From Paraconiothyrium sp. Pb-2020 (Eukaryota > Ascomycota > Dothideomycetes > Pleosporales > Didymosphaeriaceae), in NCBI GenBank assembly GCA_022419385.1, contig JAJUBI010000001.1:3658001-3722000 (forward strand): a stretch of 64,000 nucleotides of DNA, given 5' to 3'. How positions within the stretch are numbered: position 1 is the stretch's first letter; each line of letters begins with the position of its first letter. The translations under genes were made by a program, and so were the position numbers. A model generated the notes under the pieces. It ran no database searches, was not told the DNA's origin, and worked only from the letters and a program-made list of their open reading frames with translations. This document shows, in pieces, positions 35,401-47,949 of this stretch.

Positions 35401-38400
35401 TATAACAATCGTCAAATCTTCGTAACCGGACCTTCTTCTGTAATTGTTGTCCCGTCCGTAGACATCTATTCCATTGCTCAAGATACCCTGCGCGATCTTC
35501 GGGATGTATCGTGTCCCATGGACCCTGAAGAACCTGATGTTGCTCTTGTCCCCGATAGATCAAGAATTTCGAGTTCACCCAGGTCAAGGCCCCTGTAATG
35601 GGAAGTGCAGTGAAGGTCTGAACCGGTAGAGAGTCAATAATAGTGCGTAAAAGGTTCTCCGATGGAGGTGGCATCATAGGAGCAGGTTGAGTCTCGGTCA
35701 TAGACGCACTTCTACCATGACCTGTCGGTATCGAAGGAGTACGAGCACCAGGTGTGGTCGCGGTGGGAAGGGATTGGAACGAGGAGCTGAAGTCTGCCCC
35801 ATAGGAATGGAGCAGCGAGTGCCCTCGGTGACTACTCTGCGGAGGAACTACTCTTGCTCTTCGAGAACCTGAAGTCTCTTCTGTAACGCCCTTCTCGTTT
35901 CGGGGCGTTGACACGTCATCTTCAGATGTCTCCGGTACGCTGCTAACACTCATTCTCTTCGCTGCGTGCTTCTCGTGTTTGCGATGCTGTTCGTGTGTTG
36001 CGGTAGACTGTCCACGATTGGTTTTCTTCTTCGAGTCGAAGTAGCTCTCTACAGCTTCACTGCCTGCCAAGTGTCCAGGAGTGCTACCCACTGAATGCTT
36101 ACTAGACAATCCTAGGGCGCTTACATCCCATCCTGGAGTACCAGCAATGGAGCCGCCAGGACTGGGCCTCGATCGGCTAGAGTAATCTGAAGGGCTTGTG
36201 ACACTACCGCCACCAGGTTGACCGATACTTTCAAGGTCGAGATGCAACAAATTACCAAGGCGCTCCGAATCCGCCATGGGCGCCAAACCCGATGGCTGAT
36301 CTGCACCGAATCGTCGCTGTGCAGTACCGGTTCCTTGAGTTTGAGCGTTCGAAAATTGCCAAGCGTTAGAGAACGATGTCGCAAGATGAGGTCCAAGGTG
36401 CTTAAGAGAGTTCGTGAGATTTCGAGGATATGGTACGATGGGCGATAAGATGGATAATATGGCAATGGGCGCTTTTCGTTGGAAGTCTTCCTGCGGGCCC
36501 GGCGATTCTGGTGCGGCTTGCTCAGATACCTTTCCAGATACAAACGGAGTACGAGAAGGCGTACTGGGCTCGGGAGATTGCATGGTTTGGGATAATGTGG
36601 GGTGAATAAGAGGTATGTGTGTCACAGTGCTAGCTCTGTCAACGCCAATTGCCTCCACAATACCGTACTGTGTGTAGTCTTGGGTAGTACTGGATGGGTT
36701 GAATGTTTCCTCGTCCACATTGCCTGTCATGAAGAAAGGATTCTCTGTGGGGTCGTTCTGAATGGCGGGTGACGGCGCGGGCGACTGCGCCCAGGGCGAG
36801 CTAGGGAATTGTTCATACTCTTCGTAGCGAGGCTGTAGGCCGCGGTCGGCCTGTTCTGCAGTTCTCGGAGTTGGGCCAGCCCGTGATCGCGCGGTAGCGG
36901 ATCGATGAGCCTCCTGCGCTGATCCGCGCGATTTCGTGGTGTTTGTTTGTTCTTCCTGTGAAGAGTCGGTGGAACTTTGGCTGGAAGCTGAGAACGAGGG
37001 TGAGTAATCTCTGGTCAGCGTCACGACGCGACCTCTTTCTAATACCCGATTGACACCAGAGTTGTCAATGAGCGCATCAGGTTCATGATCCAGGGCACGT
37101 AGCACAGGAAATACGGCAGTGGGTGATGGGTTCTCCGCACCACCGATACTTGAAAAATCAGGGTCACTAAAAGTGGGTACTCTAGATGGAGTGGGGGTGG
37201 GCTGTTGGTATGCAGGTCCATCGTAGGACATAGGCAGCACTTGCCGCAATGGATGCTCCGCTCTCGTTGCTGATTGAGGAGCATGGCTGACCGTTCGAAG
37301 AGGTCCACGGGGTCGCTGAGAGAATGCCGAGATTGGAGTTTCTGGCGAATCTCTCTTCTGTCGCTCGTGTCCAGCAAACGAGTGGCGTGAAGGTAACTTC
37401 GGTCTTCTATCAGGGATTACAGGTACCGGAGGAAGTTCACTATGTTCCTCTGTCTCTGGGCCTGGGTGTCTCTCGGACATCTTCATCTCTGAAAAAGAGG
37501 GGATGCGCGGGCTGTCACCCTGAGGAGATGCGTGAAAAGTACACTTTTGACCCCAAGGTACGTTCTCAATATCCGAGGAATCTGCTGGGACAGCCAAAGT
37601 GGCTCTTCTTACTCCATAACTCTCCAGCATTATCCTAGTGACATTGCTCCACCACGCAGCGAGACCGGGTTCCAAATTGACCGACAAAACCAGCTCATAG
37701 AGGTTCGGGCTAGGGAATCGCGGATCTTCTGGGTAGGGGCTATTCAAAGGCCTTTCTCCAGGCGCAAACGGCGTGCCCGATGCTGCAGGAGTGCTAGATT
37801 CGGACAAAACACGCTCTCGGGGTGCGGCGTAATCTTTGCCGTACATGGCAGATACGGTGGGCGACAAATTTGTAAAGGGCTGGTGGAACGCTGAGGACCA
37901 CACTGCAGGTGAATTGGGGACAGTGGGGAAGGGATACGACGGCGTGCGAAGGGCGCGGCTTGCGGGTGTGGGTGGCATACTGCCGCGGATGGTTCTGGCA
38001 GACTCGGTTGACTCGGTCGAAGCTGTCTCCGCTGTGGGCAGCGGGCTGCTGAAGGCCCCTTGGAGGGTTGGCGACATAGTAGACGCGGGTTCCTCTTTAA
38101 TGGGGGAAACGCGTCGTGCATCGAGGGGCGTGGCCGACGTCGTGCTGCCGGTGGTCTTAGTCCTCGCACGCTGCTGTTTCTGGATTGCCCTCAACTGCAA
38201 TTTACGCAGCCGCTCAATCTCCAACTCGTCAGGTGACGATTTCCCCTGCGATGTTTCCTCGAGCGTTCCTTTCACAGCCTGCAGCCCTGGGCCCTGGCCC
38301 TCGTCTGCGCTATCGCTCATGTCTGCATCCGTGAGTTCTTCATCCTGGGACTGTTCCTGCGCGTGCGACACAGCATGGGCGTGGTGCGGCGGCGATTCGC

Positions 38401-38524
38401 TGGCGGGCAGGCGTTGCAGCGGCGGTCGTGTGGTTGGGCTCGAAGTAGCGGTGTCTTGCGCGGTGACGTCGGTGGATTCGACAGCAGCCCTCGACTTTGG
38501 CGACGGCAACGGAGCCCGATTCAT
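32445..38524 (-). CDS. Hybrid histidine kinase, tandem PAS, receiver domain
   Basis: A two-component phosphorelay sensor of about 1,992 aa that should pass phosphate to an Ypd1-like transmitter. Exons are 38524-32930, 32876-32763 and 32714-32445. The first 900 residues are Ser/Pro/Thr-rich and low in structure, with a GAF-like patch around YELVLSVNLEPGLAAWWSNV. Two PAS domains lie near 955-1070 and 1088-1225. The HisKA box NMSHEIRTPLNG places the phospho-His at 1291. The ATPase has NAIKFT, DTGRGF and GTGLGLAIS (about 1405-1485). The receiver spans the two small introns: VLLVEDNHINQT / VVLKFLAKINIETE / CDLHMPNKDGYQ, with phospho-acceptor Asp1905 and Lys in YVTKPVEF. No membrane helices are seen, so it is likely a soluble sensor. 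The PAS ligand is unknown. Confidence 0.93.
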
Positions 38525-40338
38525 TCTTGCATCCCCCTATCGCCCCCGGCTGTCTGAGGGAGAAGACGTGCGAAGAATGGAGCAATGGCCGGCGACAAGG
38601 CAGTTCATGCATTCGCGATGATGCTGGGACTAGGTGCAGAGGCAAAGGCAAGCCCTGGCGACAGCGCACCGTGTGGTGGCCCCTAAAGTCCACAATGACG
38701 TACTAGCAGAACCCTGAAGCGACGACAGCGACGAGCCGATGCGGCCGGAGGGAGGCTGCTAGAGCAACGAACAACGACGCCACCGTGCCGGAAGGCGAGC
38801 TGCGCTGGCGATGGGGTATGGAAGGCTAGGCTGGGGGGCGCGGTGTATGCAGCGGCAGCGGAATTGACAGTTGGTGAGCTTGGCTGGGAGAAGCCCGCTG
38901 GATGCGACAGTCCGGCTCGGAGGCTCAATCAAGTTCTGGTTCTAGCGGGCAGGTCTTGCACAGGAGCAGCTGCAGAGGCAGACTACGGCAGCTTAATCTA
39001 CACCGTGGCTGACGGACCGCGAGGCGTGGCAGCATCTGGCGCTTCTGCGCGCTGGTGCTGCGACCCGCCCATCGTGAATCTGGCGCTTGAGTGCCGGCTG
39101 TGCGCAGGGCAGGGGCCGACGTCATTGCCAAGCCCGCTTAAGGCAGGTGCCATGCACGGACGCAACCATCACCACTGTTTCCAGTGAATGGGAGCAACGA
39201 GAAGCCCGGTAAGCAGACCACACTAACAGCCACACGCCGCACACGAACTGAAGATTCTTCTGCACAACGTCAAGATCAAGCACAAGCCCAAGCCCTCGAG
39301 TCAGAATCCGCATGCATCTACGCGACTTGTTCGCGTGCACTGGTGCGGCTCTTCCAGCAGCGCGCTTGCGCACCCCAGGAACCTTGCACTCACGTATGAC
39401 TTACAGAGTCAGTGTACCGATGCTTCGGGCACGTGAGCGCGACAGACCATCGAGTGCGCCAGGAATGCCATACCCACCAAAAGCTCTCTAGGCTGATCGA
39501 CGATGTCTAACGCGAATCACCTCGAGGTCGCCAAAGCCGCCTAGTGCATCCTAGTGCATCCCCCATTCGCATCGCGATCCGGCGGAAACACTCACACTCA
39601 TCTATTTTCCGACGTTGGATCAAGCCACGCCGCGCCTGCTGAGTCGGTTTGATCGCTCTAGGCTCCGACATCCTGGGCTTCCAGCCTCATTTCATACCAC
39701 GGTTGACCTGCCGCGCCAGGCACGCTTCTGGTACAGCATCCGTGAACACGTGTTTGCCCGTGGATTATTCCGGATTGCTGGAATTCCGCTGTTCCCGTCG
39801 CCAATCTCAGCGGAGCTTTGCAACATATCTTCCCTTATATTACGCCGAAATTGACTAGGATCATACCTTTAAAGACACACACTTCGATCGCACGAGATGA
39901 ATCACACAGCGATACCCAGTCATTGTTGCATCACCGATATGTAGGCACAGTACAGCGTGACCGCGTGCTCTTCCAATATCTATGGATTTCAGGGTGAAGA
40001 CTACCAGGAACTAGTTACAAGTGTCAAAAATCTCAACGGCCCGCCATCTTATCGTACGACGCTGGTATCGCGGCGACACACGTGGAGACCCAATTATTAC
40101 ATCACCAGCCACGATGAACCATGGAACAGGCTCGTTAGAGTGACAGCACCACGTGGTCGCCGAGAATTCTCCAAGTCATGCAAGTAATGATTCGGCCCAT
40201 CCCACTAACAACGACAATATCCGCTCTATCTACAAGTTTACTATGTTGCCCAACGTCGAACATCGTACGTTCGAATGCCCATCGCCCCATCGGCCCACTT
40301 TCCGTCGTGTCATCCCCACACTACATATGCAAACAATC
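38525..40338. other. Intergenic, histidine kinase promoter / SYP1 3' side
   Basis: 1.8 kb with no recognisable gene. GC-rich and rich in short frames on both strands, none with a domain. A long region upstream of the kinase start would suit an extended 5' leader. Confidence 0.5.
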
Positions 40339-43300
40339 TTACACGCCAAGATACGTGCCGCTCGAAATCCGCTTCACACTGGCAACAGGCTTTGAAATCG
40401 GCGCGGGACTTGCCGGCGGCGGCACGTTTTCCTCCGCATCGGCGAACGGGTCCGACTCTTTCTCCTCTGGCTTGCTCTCCCCAGGAACAACCTGGCTCAC
40501 CGCGAGGCCGCTTCCGAGCGTGAGCGAATGTGCGCCTGTGATCTCCCAGCGCGCCTCACTATTTCCTGGCTTCGCCTCTCCATCGGTGAAGAATCGTACG
40601 CGCATGCTTTGCGAGGGCTGATCGCGAGCAAAGGTAACCTCTCCTAGACGCCAGTAAATCAGGCCTTTCTCGCGTGAGAAGGTTCCTGCTGGTTTCGACT
40701 GACAAGCAGTGGCCTTGGAGCCGGGCTCGAGTCTCAAAACTAGGACCAGATTTTGCAGTGTAACGCTATTCTGGTCGCCGATGTTAAATTTGGGATTTAG
40801 GCCGTAGTTGAACAGCACCGAGGTTTGAGTGGCTTCCGTCTTCCACACAGGCGAAAGTAGTATCGGAGCGAACGATGCGAGGTTCTCGCTCTCGAGATGT
40901 ACCTGGTAGTGGAACGCTACCGAGGTTTTGGTAATCCTGGAAAGGTCCACGGTATATTCTCCTGGAGTGTCCGTCACTTGTTCGACAAATGCAGGATTGG
41001 GTGCAACCTTCTCCAGGACAGGGAAGTTCTCCAATCGAATGTTTTCTGTCCCGAACGGACCAGCTGAAATGTCGACTGGGTTGAATGCGAGCGCGACCTG
41101 TCCTATAACTAATGATTTGGTAATGTGTCCTTGCTCAAACCACGCGCTGACAGTTTCTACCAAAGATGCGTTCAAGCCTGGCTCGTGCATATCTGGATGC
41201 CTCATCGTCGTACTCGTAGAACTGCTCAGAGATCGTCCAGAGCGTATGGATTGCGTATCTGACGCAGCGTGATCATCGGACGTCAAGGTACGGTGGGGTA
41301 GCTTAAAGACAGGAGATGCGGGCTGAGGTGGGAGTGCAGGAGGTGAGAAGGTTGTGTTTTCGGAACCAGCAGATGGGATTGGCGGAATCTCCCCTATGCT
41401 TGTAAGATCGGGTGTCGCAGGATTGGGCACAAAGATTGTATTGCGGACGTCTCGCCGTCCTCGTAGAGTACCTGAGCGTCTGGCTGGTGCAGCTTGCTAG
41501 TGATTGTTAGCGATGGAACCAATGGTCTTATTTGGGCCATCTTACTGCTCGTAGTGTATTAGCCATATCAGCCATGGCTGCGTTCACATCGCCTTCTTCC
41601 TCTTGAATAGGTGCGTTCTTGATGTCAAGCTTGAATTGCGGAGGCGCGTTTAGTTCGGTAGCACCCCTGAGTTGGTTAGTCATGTAATCTGAAGTCAGCT
41701 TCAGAATGAGAAGAACGTACGATCCTGCTTCCCTTGCCTCTTGTTCAGCTTGCGTAATTGCATCAATAGCGGACGACGGTACCGAGAAACCTTCAGCATC
41801 TTTCTCGGGCTATTCATTGGCGTTAGCATGACTCAGAAGAATATAGTGTATTAGCCATACCTCAGGTTTAGCCTCTTCCTGTACAGGAGGTGACAAAGGT
41901 TCAACGAGTTCGGGTATCGTGTCATGGGTGGTTCCGTTGACAGCCGCCGGAGCTGGGGTAGGGCTAGCAGCCCTTTCTTCGAAAGGCTCAGGGCTTGTCC
42001 CATTCGGTCGGTCGGCACTGGATTTGCGAGTATGCTTTGGCGAGCCCGAAACGTCTGATGGGCGCGGTGTGGTTACAGTGGCAGACGAACCAGGGCGATC
42101 TATAGAGGAGCCTGCTGTATCACGATCTTTCGATTTGATTTTACCAAATCCGGGAAAACCAGAGCCTAGGTTAGAATTCGATTTCCTTTCCGGTGAAGCT
42201 TGTCGGCCATACGGGTGCATACTCTGCCGACGACGGTTCAAGACGGTTCCGAACCGCTTTAGGGGGTTTGAACTGTGTTTTCCTTTCTCTTCTGGTACTG
42301 TGGAGTTATTAGCTTCACCCCAACAAGGGTCATGCGCAAACCTACCAGACCCACTCTTTTGACTACGGTCGTCATCCGCTTGTATTGTGGGAGGTGGTGG
42401 CATGGGAGGAGGGGCCAGGCTCCTCGACGGCGTTCCTACGCTGCTACCTTTGCGACTGGTCGACGGTGGCTTCTCTCCACTGCGCGTCCTCAATGCCCAT
42501 GTTTGGATCTCATCGGCAGTCTCAATGTTCAGCAGCACATTCAACGTTTCTTCCGCACTGACACGGTTCCTCTCTACTTGGTCCACCTCGTGGGTTTGGA
42601 ATTGTGTGAGCGCGTCGCGCAGGTGGTTGAGCCTGCTCTCGTCCACCGCCTGCAGCTTCTCGAACACGTAGGGAGCTTGTGATTCCCATTGCAGAGTCGC
42701 ATTCTCCACGTCGGCAACCGCACCAGCCACAGCAGATGCCTTCGCTTTTGCGCCCTTCTCCCTAAGCTTCTCTGCCTTCTTCTTCGCAGTGTCTATTTCG
42801 CGGGCCATGGACGCCAAATTGCCGGATATGGTGGACATGCCCTGCACTTCGCGATTCGTCGCGGAGAATTCTCGCAGCGGCCGCTCGACATCGACTTCGA
42901 TCTTCTGGGCGAGCGTATGGTGTGACTCGGCGACAGCCTCGGTTGCGCTGACAATCTTCTGCCATGGCGTCGAGAAGACGCTGCTGCGGGTCAGCTCATG
43001 CCTTCTTGCTAGGCGCATATGTATGTTCTCACCCTAGATCGGACGACTCATCTGGCGGACGCTTGTTCGCGAGCTTCCGTAAGCCCTGTACGTAGGCTTC
43101 CTCTACTCGGCGCCGTTCCTGTCACAATCAGCTACCGCATTGCGTCGCGAGGTGGGTGACGGACCTGCAGCCAGTCGGCGATATGGGCATTGAGCTGGCT
43201 GACATGCTTCATACGTCCATTTAGGACGTCAACGGCCTGCTGCGGCGGCAGTGCATCCTACCGGCTGTTAGCAGCTGTAGCTCGGACGGTTCCACTAGAT

Positions 43301-43346
43301 GTCGTACCAGCAGACCTGGGTATTCTTTGCGCTGGAGTGCGTCCAT
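40339..43346 (-). CDS. SYP1: Muniscin endocytic adaptor Syp1 (F-BAR + mu-homology)
   Basis: Early endocytic adaptor that bends membrane at cortical sites. Eight exons: 43346-43308, 43257-43165, 43118-43033, 42980-42346, 42297-41861, 41809-41721, 41666-41546 and 41496-40339, giving 885 aa. The F-BAR half starts MDALQRKEYPGLLDALPP, then QAVDVLNGRMKHVSQLNAHI, ERRRVEEAYVQGLRKLA and coiled-coil sequence. A basic, Ser/Pro-rich linker follows. The C-terminal muniscin mu-homology domain runs from LNASLVETVSAWFEQGHITK to ARWEITGAHSLTLGSGLAVS. Intron 42298-42345 is 48 bases, stop-free and a multiple of three, with perfect GTAGGT and GCTAAT signals. Retention would insert 16 residues in the linker. The first two tiny exons are set by frame and family match. 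Confidence 0.92.
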
Positions 43347-44033
43347 GGCGGGGTTGTGGAGAGAACGCGCGGCGACCGCGGGGGAGCAATTCAGCTGTTA
43401 TCACATAGAAGATCACCCCTACGAGCCGTCCGGGAGTGTCGCGGAGCAGTTGCTGTGTAGGACCTCACTGCGCTGTCACGCCTCGGGTGAGCCTTGTCCG
43501 CTTGTAGCCTAGGCCTCAACGCGCGGTTCGCCCGGGATTACGTCAAACCGGTATCGGTGGTAGTTAATGCTCGAGATATAATAAGGGTGTGGCAAGCAGA
43601 ATATGGCGGGGATACCCGAGCATCATAGCGCGTTGCGATGGGTGATCTTGTGGGCAGCAGGGGAGCAACGTTTCTGTGGAGAGTGCAGTGTGGCCGAGGC
43701 GTTCGCACACCCTTGGCTTCGATCTACTTTTCTCACCTCTCACGGCAAGGCACGACACCTGTCCAACGCAAATGGCGACTGACTGGCGCTCCAAATTGGG
43801 CTTCTCCGCGCGACTGGCCGCGGTCACCAAAATGCAAGTACCATGATCACCCATACCAGCTCGCAAGGCGGGGCTAGTTTGCAAGGAGCACCTCGTAAGA
43901 GCACCTCTTCCAAAATTTACACGTCTCAAGGTCGAGTTGGGCAGCAATACCAAGAAATAGTACCATTGATGACCTACCTGACAATTTGGACAACGTATTG
44001 CTCCATGCGTGACTTGCATTCTGGGATATTTGC
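43347..44033. other. Divergent intergenic, SYP1 / kinase
   Basis: Shared upstream region of two divergent genes. Several short frames, none convincing. No individual control site can be named. Confidence 0.5.
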
Positions 44034-45425
44034 ATGAATGCTGTCTTTTATGATCCAGGTCCTACCAAAGCATTCTCAGCACGTTCTAATCATATTGCAG
44101 AACATCAGCTCACCAAGCGTCTGATCCCACGGTTTCCGCATCTGATGCACGGCGGGAAGCAACTGCATCAGAGTCGCAGATCTACGACAAAGCTCAATCC
44201 CCAGTACAGATCCATATCCTTGGTAAACTATCGTGGTTGGACTGACATTGCCCAGGGAGATTACGAGAAGCTGTGCGAAGAGGCGATAACGAGCCTCGGA
44301 GCACCTGCTGTTGACTTCCATCAATACCAGGTACCTTGTTCGGCTGCGCATGAGTATCGCGTCTGACTCATATTAGGATGAAGACTATGTTCCCACGCCG
44401 TCCGGCATGGACATTGGCGAGTACAGAAACGCCGTCTACCACCGTGAAGGGCTTTTCTCTGTCATATACAAAGCGATCACTGCCAAGTTCGACGGCTACT
44501 TTGCTTCATTTGGAACGACCGGTAAATTAGTCGCTCTAAAAGTGACCACACCGTCCCATATGGAGCCACCACACGACTCAAAGCGTGAAGCCCGGATTTT
44601 GGCTCTCGCGGCATCGGATCGAGTTGTACCGCTCCTGGACACATTTAATGAATCCGGTTCCAGATTCGTACTCGTCTTTCCATTCATGCAATATGATCTG
44701 AGCAGGCTTCTACAGGATCGAAAGCTCTCGAAAGCTCAGATCAAAAGCGCACTGAAAGACATGTTCTCTGCTTTGTCTTTCGTGCACGAACGCGGTATAA
44801 TACACAGAGACATCAAGCCGTCAAACATACTTCTCAAGTCATTGGATGGGCCAGCATACCTGATAGACTTCGGGATTGCATGGGCTCCTGATACTGTTGG
44901 GTCTGAATCCCAAAACTCAAAGATAACCGACGTTGGCACCACATGCTATAGGCCACCAGAACTTCTTTTTGGTAACAACAAGTACGGCTGCGAACTTGAT
45001 CTCTGGGCTGCTGGGTGCACCGTTGCCGAAGCTTTGGTTCCTGGTCATCCGACCTTGTTTGATTCTGGGGAGCTGGGCAGCGATCTTGCGCTCATATCGA
45101 GCATGTTTAGCAAGCTGGGGACTCCGGATCTGAGCGTGTGGCCGGTATGACCTTGGTGCTGATATGTGTTTGCTATATTGACTGGTTCATAGGAAGCTGC
45201 AGGGTTTCCAGACTGGGGAAAAGTGCAGTTCATCGAGTTCCCCACTCAGCCATGGTCCAATCTCCTGCCCGGTACCTTGGATATCGAACATGATCTTGTC
45301 AGCCAACTAGTTCGCTATGAGAGTGGTAGCCGCTTGAAGGCAGCCCAAGTAAGATTGCATATCATATCTGTTATTGAGTAAGCTGACGTATACAGGCTCT
45401 TGAGCATCGATACTTTGCAGAATGA
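44034..45425 (+). CDS. Csk1/CAK-like protein kinase
   Basis: Ser/Thr kinase resembling fungal CDK-activating kinases of the Csk1 type. Exons 44034-44330, 44377-45144, 45193-45348 and 45396-45425, up to 416 aa. Kinase motifs: VALKV (ATP-binding Lys), HERGIIHRDIKPSN (catalytic loop), LIDFGIAW (DFG), GTTCYRPPELLFG (activation/P+1 loop) and DLWAAGCTVAEAL. The Gly-rich loop is poor (EGLFSVIYKA), as in Cak1/Csk1 kinases. The last exon has only ten codons including the stop. The true start is uncertain: Met codons at 44034 and 44145 are both possible, and an upstream intron cannot be excluded. Such kinases phosphorylate the T-loop of CDKs and of CDK7-type kinases. Confidence 0.8.
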
Positions 45426-46051
45426 TCAGTCACTCTTGTTCCTTGAGTGATATGCTCATTTCTCTACGTCGACAGCGATTCGTTGTTGAAGTCTAATACA
45501 GAGAACGTTAGGGCAACCAGAGTGTACTCAACAGCTTATACGATGGTCGTTTTGATCAACGCCAATGGATGCGAGCAGACCATACACATACATTAGTATA
45601 GATCGCAATATATACTACGACCTCGCCGTACATCTATGTCGAGAAGGAACTGACTGTCTCAATTTGCGAGGCAGGAAGCCAGTGGTGTCATGCTGTATTC
45701 GTGGTGCTCCTGAGCTTACTTCAAATGTTGGAGAGGGTACCGTGGCACGTGCGTGGACGGTGGTTGACTTCCACATGCAGATTGGTGGATGACGCGCTAA
45801 AGCAGGCGCGACCTGGACCTGGCTAACGCACGGAATAGTCGACCGGGCATCCATGAAACCAAACGATCCCTCGACATCATTAGAGCCCAGCACAACAAAC
45901 CACCCCACGCTTTGTTGTGTCGCCTCGAGCTCCATATACTGCATGTTTTCGCGACCACGGTAGCTGCTGCTAGGCGACAGCTGCGTGTCACAAACACCCC
46001 TCTGTTCGAGATCAACAGCGCCCCTCCACATTCGACCCACACGCCAACACC
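45426..46051. other. Intergenic
   Basis: Between the kinase and HYM1, in tandem. It must contain the HYM1 promoter. Small frames only. Confidence 0.5.
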
Positions 46052-47379
46052 ATGGCCTTCTTGTTCCGCAAATCAGCGAAGTCTAATAGCGAGCTCGTAC
46101 GCTCTACTAAGGAGCTGACGACCCGGCTGAGCGAAGAAACAAACCCCAATCCCAAGGTTCGCACTTCAAAGCTGCACTGTAGTGTGCATAATTGACATGC
46201 AGCAGACTGAAGATGAGCTGGCTCGAGACCTCCAGCAGCTGAAGATCAGGCTACAAGGCACTCCCGGTACTTACTGCTTCCTCAACTCGCATCGCTCTTA
46301 CTGTCGATTGCATATGAACACATCTAACGTCTTGCAGAATCTGAAGTCAATCCAGCTTCCGTCTTCGAGCTACTGAGCCTCATAATCCAAGACGACTTGC
46401 TCTTCGTTCTTGCAAACAATATCCACAAGCTCCCGTTCGAATCGCGCAAGGATGCTCAAGTCGTTTTTTCGACCGCGTTCCGCTACAAGCCCGCCGGTGC
46501 TCCAGATCCTCAAGTCCTACATCACGTCATACAATACAGGCCGGAAATCATAATAGCACTGTGCAGAGGATATGACCGAAGAGAGAGCGCTATGCCGTGC
46601 GGAGGCGTGCTGCGCGAAGCCCTTAAGTACGACTCCATTGCCGCACTTCTCTTGTACGACGAGCCGACTCCAGACGGGAAGACACGCGATCTCGCAAGTG
46701 TGAACCCAGACATACCGTCTTCGGGAGAGGGTGTCTTCTGGAGATTCTTCGATTGGATAGACAAGGGCGCATTTGAAGTCAGCGCAGACGCGTTCAACAC
46801 TTTCAGGGTACGTCAGCGCTGGAGATACAGAAGCACGCCAACTGACGACATTGTGTAGGATATTCTTACGAAGCACAAGAGCTTGGTGGCAGGGTACCTA
46901 CAAACGAATTTTGACATGTTCTTCTCGAGATATAACACGACATTGATTCAGTCGGAGAGCTACGTCACGAAGCGACAGTCCATTAAACTCCTAGGCGAGA
47001 TCTTGCTCGACAGAGCGAACTACAACGTCATGACGCAGTATGTTGATTCGGGCGAGCATCTGAAGATTATCATGAAGCTATTGCGGGATGATCGGCGCAT
47101 GATTAATTATGAAGGATTTCATGTCTTCAAGGTAAGTTATCGAAATGCTCTACCGTTAGTCAACGATGCTGATATTTGCAGGTTTTTGTTGCTAATCCCA
47201 ACAAATCCGTTGCCGTGCAGCGCATCCTTATCAGTAACCGGGAAAAGCTACTACGGTTTCTACCCAATTTTCTTGAAGACCGCACAGAGGACGAGCAATT
47301 CAATGACGAGAAAAGCTTCTTGATTAGGCAGATAGAACAGCTTCCTCAAGCGCCGATGCCACTCCCAGCAGCGGCATGA
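46052..47379 (+). CDS. HYM1: Hym1/Mo25-like scaffold protein
   Basis: Armadillo-like scaffold of the MOR/RAM network that activates the GC kinase upstream of the NDR kinase in polarity, septation and conidiophore development. Exons 46052-46156, 46203-46266, 46338-46807, 46859-47131 and 47182-47379, 369 aa, matching the family length. Seen: MAFLFRKSAKSNSELVRSTK, FELLSLIIQDDLLFVLANNI, FESRKDAQVVFSTAFRYK, VFWRFFDWIDKGAFEVSADA, LLGEILLDRANYNVMTQYV and FHVFKVFVANPNKSVAVQRI. The first intron has a weak GTTCGC donor, and its acceptor (46201-46205) is an AGCAG tandem that could add or skip one Gln. Confidence 0.95.
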
Positions 47380-47949
47380 CCTTTATTACGGTTCCTGTGG
47401 ATCGCTTTAAAGTTTTCTTTTTGCATGGATGGAGTTACTATTGGGCGTATTGGCTTTGTGACGAGTACCCAATTGAGCACTGGAAGCATTTCTAGCATTG
47501 GTGCGTACATATACACGCTTCACGAGATTATGCTTTGAGACGAAGCTATCGATCTTGTATTGTTGGGAACGAAGGCTGTCATGTAGAAAGATAGCTCTCA
47601 TACACTGGAAGCCAAATTTGCGGCTCATACAATATTCGTTGCTCTATCATGTCGACCAATACTGCCGTTTTCATCGTGTATATCTGTGAATCGTGTTTCA
47701 CAAGTGTAGACATTTATATCCAAGTCTGTTTCGCCAAATTCCGCACACACAAAAGCAACGTAATCTTTACTGTGTCAAGAATCCTGTACTGTCGGCAGGG
47801 TTGATGTAGTGAGGTGTGAAGTTGTAGTCTGGAAGCTTTTTGTGATGACCTCTGCCCTTGCATGATTGGCTGCCGAGCTTTGCCCGACGCTTCGAACGTC
47901 GAATGCGACATCGACGCCATCGCAACCACCCGCAGCTCTCACACCCACA
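47380..47949. other. Intergenic
   Basis: HYM1 3' region and promoter of the complex I gene. No gene recognised. Confidence 0.5.
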
